NCBI GenBank assembly: GCA_965205725.1
Contig: OZ242189.1
Coordinates: 2,976,001 to 3,040,000, forward strand
From: G965205725 sp965205725
Lineage (GTDB): Bacteria; Pseudomonadota; Gammaproteobacteria; Pseudomonadales; Halieaceae
DNA: 64,000 nucleotides
Reading direction: 5' to 3'
A program made the position numbers and the translations under genes. The notes under the pieces were generated by a model, which did not search any database, was not told the DNA's origin, and was given only the letters and a program-made list of their open reading frames with translations. Below are positions 45,544 through 52,568 of this stretch, piece by piece (the first letter of the stretch is position 1; every line of letters begins with the position of its first letter).

Positions 45544-45568
45544 CCCCCCCCCCCCCCCCCCCCCCCCC
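45544..45568. repeat. 25-nt homopolymeric C tract
   Basis: An uninterrupted run of 25 C residues, 45 nt before the first CRISPR repeat, in the 167-bp gap between argE and the array. Such a tract should slip in replication, and its length could be a sequencing or assembly artefact. Confidence 0.9.
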
Positions 45569-45612
45569 GATTTGCGGCTATGGGGCGTTACTGGGGACTT
45601 GGCGCGGGCTGA
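45569..45612 (+). other. Flank of the CRISPR array, candidate leader
   Basis: The 44 nt between the C tract and repeat 1. It begins GATTTGCGGCTAT, sharing GATTTGC with the repeat, and ends GGGCTGA, similar to the 3' ends of spacers 1 and 2 (GAGTTGA and GAGCTGA). It could be a short leader or a decayed repeat-spacer unit. No clear promoter is visible here. Confidence 0.4.
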
Positions 45613-46240
45613 GTTGTGATTTGCAGATAGCCCTTGGTCGGGTACACTTCACAACTCGCTGTTAAATAGTCGAGTTGAGTTGTGATTTGCAGATAGCCCT
45701 TGGTCGGGTACACTCACAACTCGACGTTATGTAGTCGAGCTGAGTTGTGATTTGCAGATAGCCCTTGGTCGGGTACACTTTTTCAGATTCAGTCCAAAAC
45801 GTTTCATCAGTTGTGATTTGCAGATAGCCCTTGGTCGGGTACACTATAAGCGGTTGGTAAAGCATGAAGTGTTAAGTTGTGATTTGCAGATAGCCCTTGG
45901 TCGGGTACACTTATTTTTAATCGCTTCAATGGTTGTATTAAGTTGTGATTTGCAGATAGCCCTTGGTCGGGTACACTGCCGGAGCAAGTTTTGAGCCCAA
46001 GACTCTAGTTGTGATTTGCAGATAGCCCTTGGTCGGGTACACTTATGAGACAGCGGGCACATATCAGCCACGGGTTGTGATTTGCAGATAGCCCTTGGTC
46101 GGGTACACTTATTAGTTTGCGAACGCTGTAGCGCAGAAGTTGTGATTTGCAGATAGCCCTTGGTCGGGTACACTGAGTCCGTTGACGTCCATCCATAAAA
46201 ACGCGTTGTGATTTGCAGATAGCCCTTGGTCGGGTACACT
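45613..46240 (+). CRISPR. Type II-C CRISPR array: 10 repeats, 9 spacers
   Basis: Ten identical 36-bp repeats begin at 45613, 45679, 45744, 45810, 45876, 45942, 46008, 46074, 46139 and 46205. The repeat starts GTTGTGATTTGCAG and ends GGTCGGGTACACT. The nine spacers are 30 nt, except spacers 2 and 8 at 29 nt. The 5' GTTGTG matches type II-C repeats, and pairing with the plus-strand anti-repeat at 50667 sets the crRNA sense to plus, opposite to the cas genes. Repeat positions 9-14 (TTGCAG) and 31-36 (TACACT), 16 bp apart, look like promoter hexamers. No degenerate terminal repeat is seen at either end. Confidence 0.97.
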
Positions 46241-46289
46241 ATTTGCGATGCAAGTAACTGATCTGATTGTATTTTTGGCGAGTTGAGCG

Positions 46290-46643
46290 TCACAAAAACT
46301 CCAACTGGGTGGGGGCCTGCTCAATGGGTTGGCGTCTTTTCCCATAGTAGACTTCAATCCTGGCAAACTGGTGGTCGGTAATTTTTATAATTCTGACTTC
46401 ACCATCGGGCGGCAGACTAGCCTTGACCCTCTTGATGTGGACTGCTGCATTCTCGTCACTGGCGGAGTGTCGCATGTAGACAGAGTACTGCATCATGGTG
46501 TAACTGTCTCCCAGGAGAAAATTTCGGAACCGGGTATATTGCCGCCGCGCCGTTTTAGTATCCGTAGGTAAGTCAAACAAAACCAGTATCCACACTGTAG
46601 CTGGTTCTCCGTATAGCTCCATAAGCGCCTGGCTAGTCGCCAA
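46290..46643 (-). CDS. cas2: CRISPR-associated protein Cas2
   Basis: Spacer-acquisition subunit of 117 residues with the ferredoxin-like fold. ATVWILVLFDLPTDTKTARR carries the conserved first-strand Asp, followed by FRNFLLGDSYTMMQYSVYMRH and VRIIKITDHQFARIEVYYG. It bridges Cas1 dimers in the integrase. Its start lies inside the end of cas1 (overlap 11 nt), so they are coupled; an internal ATG at 46622 is an alternative start that would remove the overlap. It ends 49 nt from the last repeat. Confidence 0.95.
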   Translation of the reverse strand: MATSQALMELYGEPATVWILVLFDLPTDTKTARRQYTRFRNFLLGDSYTMMQYSVYMRHSASDENAAVHIKRVKASLPPDGEVRIIKITDHQFARIEVYYGKRRQPIEQAPTQLEFL

Positions 46644-47535
46644 CCAGAACAGTTCGCTGCGGATAGACCAGTGTCTCGCTGCGCGAGGTCAGCGTTCTTT
46701 TGAAGTTAGCCGCGAGATGGTGGGCTGCAACCATGAGCGGCATCGTTTGTGATCCCAGAGCTACCTCATCTGCCAGTATCCTTAACAGCGCCTGCTTTGA
46801 CTGCCGGTCTATTTTTGCTTCTCCACCGCCATTAACGAAAAGAAGAACCCGCTCGTCGATCCAGGCCCGGAAAGGTTCCATCATGTCATCAGCCAGACAC
46901 AGGCCGTTATACTGATTGGAGTGATGGATTCCCATAGCTGGATGCAGCCCTGTGCCGACCAGCGCGCGAGCGACCATTGCTCTAATTATCGCGTAGCCGT
47001 AATTGAGCAGCGCGTTTACTCCTTCAGCTTTCTGATCGCGGCGGAATTCACTCCCCATCAGTGAGCGCCAATAGTGCCGCGCGGCTTGCGCCTCACAGTT
47101 TTCCGGATCGCCGGGTTTGACCTTGGCTCTTATGCGATGCAGCAGTGCGGCAGATACGCCTGCGCGCTCAAGAGTCACTGCCTGCTCACCAATTTTATGC
47201 CTGACAACCTGTTTCCATATTCGCTTGCGGGTAGGGGCAGTAACCGCGAGCTGCTCCCGCAACACCCTGGTGTGCAGGCTGTTGCCTTGCCACAAGGGCA
47301 AAACAACCGAAGAGGGCAGACGTTTCTCATCGCAGAAAATCAAAGCCACATTGTTCTTCTGGCACTCGACAGCAACGCTCTGCGTCAACACGATGGCTGG
47401 ATTCTCCAGCAACAGTATGCCGAGATCTTCGAATGATATTCTGGATACCGTTTCGCCACACTGGTCGACGCAAAGCTGCTTATTGGTGACATGAAGATAA
47501 GATTGTTCACTAATATCAACGGTTCTTTTAATCAT
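46633..47535 (-). CDS. cas1: CRISPR-associated endonuclease Cas1
   Basis: Spacer-integrase of 300 residues, the usual type II size. The N-terminal beta domain begins MIKRTVDISEQSYLHV. The C-terminal helical domain holds the metal ligands: Glu in DPENCEAQAARHYWRSL, His in GIHHSNQYNGLCLADDMMEP and the following acidic residues. The ATG at 47535 lies 3 nt after the cas9 stop; a TTG one codon earlier is possible. The order cas9-cas1-cas2 without csn2 or cas4 defines subtype II-C. Confidence 0.96.
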   Translation of the reverse strand: MIKRTVDISEQSYLHVTNKQLCVDQCGETVSRISFEDLGILLLENPAIVLTQSVAVECQKNNVALIFCDEKRLPSSVVLPLWQGNSLHTRVLREQLAVTAPTRKRIWKQVVRHKIGEQAVTLERAGVSAALLHRIRAKVKPGDPENCEAQAARHYWRSLMGSEFRRDQKAEGVNALLNYGYAIIRAMVARALVGTGLHPAMGIHHSNQYNGLCLADDMMEPFRAWIDERVLLFVNGGGEAKIDRQSKQALLRILADEVALGSQTMPLMVAAHHLAANFKRTLTSRSETLVYPQRTVLVGD

Positions 47536-47538
47536 CAA

Positions 47539-50500
47539 TCAAGCATCAATCAACTTGCCGATGGCGTTCACATGCAAGGGTGCCATTTTGAAATCCTTGA
47601 TAAGCCTCTTGATGGAGATTTGGAGTTGGCTGTTGTCTTTTTCAAGGGTCGCTGCGGTATGCAGTCTTAATGTAACTATAGAGCCAATCATATCGAGCTT
47701 TTGCACCCGACATATTTTTGCTGGCTGATCCTCCTGATCAACCACTGACACAAGATCATTGATATGCAATGCCATCAGGAATTTCCAGTCCTCCCCGTGA
47801 TCCCTCTGTATTAGCGGATGTATTCTACTGCCCACGCCCCTGACTCGATGCGCGGCTTCCAGAGCGGTAACAAAGATGGGCTTATAGGTGTCTGCCTTCC
47901 CGGTACTCTGAAGCACCTCAACATGATGCGTGTTGCCGTAGGCGTGCCACTTGAAAGGCAGGCCCGACTTGTCCTTGATCGGAAACTTGTTTTTCTCCAG
48001 GTCGTTTCTTGAGGTCTCTGACTGAACCACGCGAACCCGTTTGATCGGTGTTTTTGCGTCCTTGTGCCATAGCTCGAAACCCTCGGCGAAGGCCTTTTTC
48101 GGATTATCAGCGTGCTGATTCAGATGCCTTATAACGATTTCTTTGACTTCCGTGTCAATAATCTTCCGGGCACGCTTTACTGTGAAATCCTTGTCCAGTC
48201 GCTGTCGATAGACGGCACCGATACCTTCAATAAAGCCAACACCGGTATCTTCATGTAACGCACCAGAGATTTTTCTTTGCGGGGCATGAGCGACAACTAT
48301 TTCGTCCAGTTTCTCTCGCAGTTGATCCTTGATATCTGCAAATGGCGGGTCAAGATAAATGTCTTTCATAGATAGTGAAGAGCCGCTCCTCTCCAATTGC
48401 TGTGCCTGTTTAACCAGCGTGTTGTAGAGAGGTCTATCTATACACGCGGTGACAACCGCGTCGACCGCGTGATGGCGGTGATCCGACCTGTCCTTGCGAT
48501 TGTTGGTCGTTCCGAGCAGCTCATTCAGACCCCATTGGTGGCGTAACCAATCTGTCATAACCCCGCGTGTGAAAGTGATGTCGGCGCCCAGTGTTTGCAG
48601 ATAGGTGCCCGCCTCTTTGGACATGTAGCGGGTATCGGTGAGCTGACTGCCCAGAAAATCGCGCTCCAGCAGCTCTTCCCCGCGCCGATAGAAGCGATCA
48701 CGCTTGCTGGCGAGGCCTTTTGGCCAGTGGCTTAATGCCTGCGTGATTTGTTCCCACTTTTCCTCATCGCCAGAAAAGGCATCGATGGGTGTCTGCTGGC
48801 CCTTTTTTCGATTCTCGGCTGTCAAGCACACCACCTTGTTCATGTACGAATCGTCCAGCGACAGGCTGTATGGCAGAATATGGTCAACCTCTATCTCTGC
48901 GCTGAAAAGCGCTGCCAGGCTGATCGATTTCCCACTGTAGGCGCACCCGTGTTTTTGATCTATCCACAACCTGTGGCGAATTTTCTGATCCCTGCTGGGA
49001 TACTTGTTGAGTCCAAGGTTTGGGTGTTCATTTGCGGCCTGCTGATAATCTTCTGTCGCCTTCTCATTAGCTTCTGTATTTTTCTTCTGCTGTGCGAGAA
49101 AGCTTTTATAACGTTCGGTATTCATCTCAAGATCTCTAGCCATTTCGAGCCGGATTACATCGGGTTTGCCGTACTCGGCGATTAGCGCGTTCACCACACG
49201 GCGAAGCTCGTGAAGCGCCTTGTTGACTATAGGGTTGGGTAGTTGCGGCGGCCCGAGCCTTTTTACAGCTTGTATTGTCTCTGTTTCATAGCCATAGCCA
49301 GCAGCAATTCGGGCCTCGGAATAGATCATTCCCTCCTCTAAATATGGCAACAGACTACGGATTGCCTTTAGGGAAAGAGAGCCGTAATCGGGTTCCAGCT
49401 CAATGAGGCACAGCCTGACCGCCGTCTGACCATCGATTTGCCAATGATTCATCAGGCGTTTCTTGAGCGCGGGTTTGTTTTTAATGCTCAGCAGATCATC
49501 AACAAGGTCATGCTGATGCTGGTCTTCGTATTGATCCCAGGCACTTAAAACCTTCCTTATTGCTGCCGCGGTAGTATTGCCGCGCAGATTCTTAACACCC
49601 GAGTCCAAATTAAATCGCGTTTTTTTGTCAAGCCCAAGAATTTTGCGAATTTTCGGAAAGGTCATCTTTGCTGTCGATTCGAAAACATCGGCGAGCTTTT
49701 TCCGATCTTCCGCTGACAAAGGCTGATACTGATCTCGATAGACATCAAAATAGGCCAGGTTGTTGATGTCTTGCAGATACCGAAACCGCTGATATTCAAG
49801 CCGCGCTATTGCCGCACGCTTTTTGTTCTTTTCCAGCGAGCACTTCCCGACCCGGTCTCTCCGCAGTTTGATGGGGCGCTGGCGAAACAAGATATGTTCG
49901 ATCTTTGCTTTAGCAGCGCTTGTTAAGAGCGAATGGTGCTGCGACTGGCGCTCGAAGATCAGGTTCAGCTCATCTCTATACATTTGGCGATCAGTTCGCA
50001 AATGCTCGCCGTGCCTGTTGCGCTTGCACTCCCCGGTGGGTTTTGAAGCTAAATATTCTCCCAGTGTTTCGCAACCAGCTTGCACGATAGCTTGCTTTAA
50101 CTGGCTAATGTCCGCCTTGAATGCAGATTCCTCCTTATCGTCTGAATCGACATCGCCCTCATCTTCCAGGATGCTGATCACATCGGGGTCATCGAGCATA
50201 TCCCGCCCCAAAATCGTCTTTTTATTGCTAAGGAATCCGCGTCGCTGAACCAGGTGGAGGAAAACTCTACCCAGCTCCTGTTTACTGAGAGCCTCTTTAA
50301 GTGCCTTGGCGCGCAAAACATAGGGGTCGCCCAGGTCGTTTAGTATGGCCTCAGGCTTGTCAATCTGGGCAAGTTCTTTGGGCAATAATTGCAGGCTGAT
50401 CAGATAATTGAGTAATTGCCGCTTGCGCCGGGCCCGCCTCTGAATTGTTCGCCGCGCCAGGCGGCTGCTTCTGCGTTTCTGGTTTTTCGGTGTAGGAGTT

Positions 50501-50637
50501 TTCTCTTCCACTGCTTTCTGGAAGATTCTGACACCGGAGTCAACGATAGCAGCAGGCCGGTTGTTCTCATCAGCGCTGAGAAGCGCCCATCCGAGTGAAT
50601 TGCTGCCCATGTCCAAACCGAGAATTGTTTTGCTCAT
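47539..50637 (-). CDS. cas9: Compact type II-C Cas9 nuclease
   Basis: RNA-guided DNA nuclease, 1032 residues, slightly shorter than Neisseria Cas9 (1082). RuvC-I is ILGLDMGSNSLGWAL (Asp9). An Arg-rich bridge helix spans about 53-77 (RRSSRLARRTIQRRARRKR). The REC lobe covers ~80-480. RuvC-II is VIRLEMARDL (Glu498). HNH is EVDHILPYSLSLDDSYMNKV (Asp585, His586) with Asn609 in ENRKKGQQTP. RuvC-III is HRHHAVDAVVTACI (His723, Asp726). The last ~180 residues should be the PAM-interacting domain. All catalytic residues are present, so it should cut both strands. The ATG is preceded by AGGGAG. Confidence 0.97.
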   Translation of the reverse strand: MSKTILGLDMGSNSLGWALLSADENNRPAAIVDSGVRIFQKAVEEKTPTPKNQKRRSSRLARRTIQRRARRKRQLLNYLISLQLLPKELAQIDKPEAILNDLGDPYVLRAKALKEALSKQELGRVFLHLVQRRGFLSNKKTILGRDMLDDPDVISILEDEGDVDSDDKEESAFKADISQLKQAIVQAGCETLGEYLASKPTGECKRNRHGEHLRTDRQMYRDELNLIFERQSQHHSLLTSAAKAKIEHILFRQRPIKLRRDRVGKCSLEKNKKRAAIARLEYQRFRYLQDINNLAYFDVYRDQYQPLSAEDRKKLADVFESTAKMTFPKIRKILGLDKKTRFNLDSGVKNLRGNTTAAAIRKVLSAWDQYEDQHQHDLVDDLLSIKNKPALKKRLMNHWQIDGQTAVRLCLIELEPDYGSLSLKAIRSLLPYLEEGMIYSEARIAAGYGYETETIQAVKRLGPPQLPNPIVNKALHELRRVVNALIAEYGKPDVIRLEMARDLEMNTERYKSFLAQQKKNTEANEKATEDYQQAANEHPNLGLNKYPSRDQKIRHRLWIDQKHGCAYSGKSISLAALFSAEIEVDHILPYSLSLDDSYMNKVVCLTAENRKKGQQTPIDAFSGDEEKWEQITQALSHWPKGLASKRDRFYRRGEELLERDFLGSQLTDTRYMSKEAGTYLQTLGADITFTRGVMTDWLRHQWGLNELLGTTNNRKDRSDHRHHAVDAVVTACIDRPLYNTLVKQAQQLERSGSSLSMKDIYLDPPFADIKDQLREKLDEIVVAHAPQRKISGALHEDTGVGFIEGIGAVYRQRLDKDFTVKRARKIIDTEVKEIVIRHLNQHADNPKKAFAEGFELWHKDAKTPIKRVRVVQSETSRNDLEKNKFPIKDKSGLPFKWHAYGNTHHVEVLQSTGKADTYKPIFVTALEAAHRVRGVGSRIHPLIQRDHGEDWKFLMALHINDLVSVVDQEDQPAKICRVQKLDMIGSIVTLRLHTAATLEKDNSQLQISIKRLIKDFKMAPLHVNAIGKLIDA

Positions 50638-50658
50638 ACCGCGACTCCCTGTTATATT
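50630..50658 (+). promoter_or_regulatory. Predicted tracrRNA promoter
   Basis: TTGCTC (50630-50635) and TATATT (50653-50658) are separated by 17 bp on the plus strand. A start 7 nt after the -10 falls at about 50665, two bases before the anti-repeat. The -35 overlaps the cas9 start codon on the other strand. Confidence 0.6.
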
Positions 50659-50659
50659 G

Positions 50660-50672
50660 CTCGTACAGTGTA
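50660..50672 (-). promoter_or_regulatory. Possible cas9 operon promoter inside the anti-repeat
   Basis: Read on the minus strand, the anti-repeat ends with TCAGGTACACT, the same TACACT -10-like hexamer as in the CRISPR repeat (50672-50667). A start about 7 nt farther on would leave a ~24-nt leader with AGGGAG before the cas9 ATG. No good -35 is seen, so this is tentative. Confidence 0.4.
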
Positions 50673-50770
50673 CCTGACTAAGGTCTATTGATTAGCTTTT
50701 CATACCAAGAAATAGTTTTTCGTAGGCAACGCTTTCAAGCGACCCAAGCCCTCCCAGTGGGGGCTTTTTA
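50665..50770 (+). ncRNA. tracrRNA of the type II-C system
   Basis: The plus strand at 50667-50688 reads AGTGTACCTGACTAAGGTCT and two more bases (AT). It matches the reverse complement of repeat positions 15-36 at 19 of 22 bases, and two of the three differences give G-U pairs. A second, weaker pairing is TCATA (50700-50704) with repeat positions 3-7. The tail has a small hairpin in AACGCTTTCAAGCGA, preceded by GGCAACGCT, similar to the GCAACGCT of Neisseria tracrRNA. It then ends in the stem AGCCCTC/GGGGGCT and a T run. Size about 105 nt. The sense sets crRNA polarity. Expression is not demonstrated. Confidence 0.82.
50747..50769 (+). terminator. Intrinsic terminator of the tracrRNA
   Basis: AGCCCTC (50747-50753) pairs with GGGGGCT (50759-50765), a 7-bp stem with one G-U pair and a 5-nt loop, followed by T residues to 50769 and ATTTT beyond. 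Confidence 0.8.
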
Positions 50771-50812
50771 TTTTCCGGTATTAATTATTGCTAAATTAGC
50801 ACCCCACCTGCG

Positions 50813-51062
50813 TCAGTGGTATCGGGGGTACGTCTGCAACAAACTGCAATCACCATTTTGATCAATTTTATTGATTGCACCATACTGAGCCTCTTCATGG
50901 GCAGCCCGCTGGCTACCATCGAAAAAGCCCCGAAGTTCGTCAACTGTGGTCAATTTTTCAGCATTCATGCCGGTTTTTATCATGAATGGAAAAGAGGGCT
51001 ATGTCAGACTCATTTCATGCTGGAAACACGAACCCTTGTTTAGACTCATTTCATATTGGAAA
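50813..51062 (-). mobile_element. Insertion-sequence relic: transposase N-terminus plus end repeats
   Basis: On the minus strand, a 51-codon frame (50968 to 50813) begins MNAEKLTTVDELRGFFDGSQ and stops early; the beginning resembles the N-terminus of integrase-core transposases (MN-x(5)-T-x-(D/E)-x(5)-FL(D/E)G pattern, from memory). Just upstream of it are two 21-bp direct repeats, AGACTCATTTCAT(GC/AT)TGGAAA at 51006-51026 and 51042-51062 (19 of 21 identical, 36 bp apart), as at the ends of some such elements. No matching right end or catalytic domain remains. The rest of the 433-bp cas9-pit gap is the tracrRNA. Confidence 0.4.
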
Positions 51063-51070
51063 AGACAGTA

Positions 51071-52351
51071 TTAACCCAGGCTGGCTTTGAAGATAAAGAA
51101 GAAGGTGACTGCCAGACCAGCACCAGCGGGCAGAGTAATCAGCCACGATGCAAAAATGGTGCCGATGACTTTAAGGTTGAGGGCGGCAATACCGCGGGCG
51201 AGGCCTACTCCCAGTATGGCTCCCACCAGGGTATGAGTTGTGGAAATCGGCAGTCCACTGGCCGATGCTATAACCACTGTTGTAGCCGCACCCAGCTCGG
51301 CGGCGAAGCCGCGACTTGGGGTTAGCTCAGTAATTTTACGGCCCACTGTCGCCATAACTCTGAAACCATAAGTGGCCAGGCCGACAACGATGCCGGCGCC
51401 ACCGAGTAGCAAAATCCACCAGGGCATGGCTGATTTTGCGGCGATTTGGCCACCGGATTCAATGGTACTGGCCACGGCTGCCAAGGGCCCGACGGCGTTA
51501 GCAACATCGTTGGAGCCGTGTGCGAAGGCCATGGCGCAGGCGGTAAAAATCATCAAAATGGCGAACACTCTTTCTACGTCGTCAAAGCGGTGGCCGGCCT
51601 TGCTGGGTTTTGCGCTTACCCGGCTGAGCAGCCAGGCCCCGAATATTGCTACAACCACGCCGACCAAAGCGCTTACTGGCAGAGCATTGGCAAACTTGGA
51701 GCCGAGGCCCAAATCAACCTCCAGACCTACATGTTTAAGCCCTTTCAGCAGCGTGACCATGGAGATCATGAAGCCCACCGCCCACATATAGAGCGGGATA
51801 TATTTTACGGCTTTCCCGAATGGGTCGTCGGTGTCGAGAATGAGCTTCTGAACGCTTTTGAAAAGCAGATATGAAATAGTTCCCGCCAGCACAGGTGAAA
51901 CAACCCAGCTCGCAACGATGGAGCCCACCTTGCTCCACTTCACCACGTCGGGTGAAATGCCGACAGCGGCGAAGCCAACGATAGCGCCGACAATGGAATG
52001 CGTGGTTGAAACTGGCCAGCCCATCAAGCTGGCGATCAACAGCCAGATGCCCGCTGCCAACAGGGCAGAGAGCATCCCGTACACGAGCAGCTCGGGTGAA
52101 TCTGCCATTACTGCAGGGTTGATAATGCCCTTGCGAATGGTGCCAGTGACTTCACCGCCAGCCAGATAGGCGCCCATAAATTCGAAAATAATGGCGATAA
52201 AAATCGCCTGCTTTATGGTCAGAGCCCGTGAACCAACGGAGGTGCCCATGGCATTGGCCACATCATTAGCACCTACGCCCCAGGCCATAAAAAAGCCGAA
52301 ACAGCAGGCCAGTATGAGCAGGATATGCCCATATTCAGCAATTATTTCCAC
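51071..52351 (-). CDS. Low-affinity inorganic phosphate transporter (PiT family)
   Basis: A 426-residue membrane symporter with about ten TM helices. Both inverted-repeat signatures are present: FFMAWGVGANDVANAMGTSV near the N-terminus and FAHGSNDVANAVGPLAAVAS in the second half. I start at the GTG at 52351 (preceded by GGGGAAAA), because the family begins at this point (IIAEYGHILLILACCFGF); the 34 upstream codons in frame are not conserved. It is a stand-alone gene, divergent from the secretion-ATPase gene. Confidence 0.9.
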   Translation of the reverse strand: MEIIAEYGHILLILACCFGFFMAWGVGANDVANAMGTSVGSRALTIKQAIFIAIIFEFMGAYLAGGEVTGTIRKGIINPAVMADSPELLVYGMLSALLAAGIWLLIASLMGWPVSTTHSIVGAIVGFAAVGISPDVVKWSKVGSIVASWVVSPVLAGTISYLLFKSVQKLILDTDDPFGKAVKYIPLYMWAVGFMISMVTLLKGLKHVGLEVDLGLGSKFANALPVSALVGVVVAIFGAWLLSRVSAKPSKAGHRFDDVERVFAILMIFTACAMAFAHGSNDVANAVGPLAAVASTIESGGQIAAKSAMPWWILLLGGAGIVVGLATYGFRVMATVGRKITELTPSRGFAAELGAATTVVIASASGLPISTTHTLVGAILGVGLARGIAALNLKVIGTIFASWLITLPAGAGLAVTFFFIFKASLG

Positions 52352-52568
52352 CGGTTTTCCCCGCTGCGGAACCCTGTAATATCTGAGGCCTTGTTTATTA
52401 TTTGCACTGTCTGCACGACCGAAATGGACGTTGCTCGGTGCCTCTGTGAGCAAAGTAAAAGTATAGGCATTAAACTGCCGCTTTCACAACGGCAATGTGC
52501 GCGTTTTCTCTGCGCCCACTGTGATAGCATAAATCAGTAAAACAGGTGTTGGCAGAGACTGGAGAATC

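Noticed and set aside
45613..46240. Array transcribed on the minus strand, in the same direction as cas genes
   Set aside because: The repeat begins GTTGTG and ends with a -10-like hexamer in the plus sense, and the anti-repeat with a terminator is on the plus strand, both of which fix plus-sense crRNAs.
45662..46293. Several open reading frames on both strands across the CRISPR array encoding repeated peptides such as SVPDQGLSANHN
   Set aside because: They are translations of the 36-bp repeats; the 66-bp period is a multiple of three, which keeps frames open by chance.
50821..50855. Sequence with CTGCAATCAC resembling the other half of the anti-repeat
   Set aside because: Only about ten bases match, it lies beyond the terminator, and it falls in the IS relic; the match at 50667-50688 is far stronger and has promoter and terminator.
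50816..51043. A 75-codon plus-strand frame after the tracrRNA terminator
   Set aside because: No good ribosome-binding site, no domain, and it lies antisense to the likely transposase relic.
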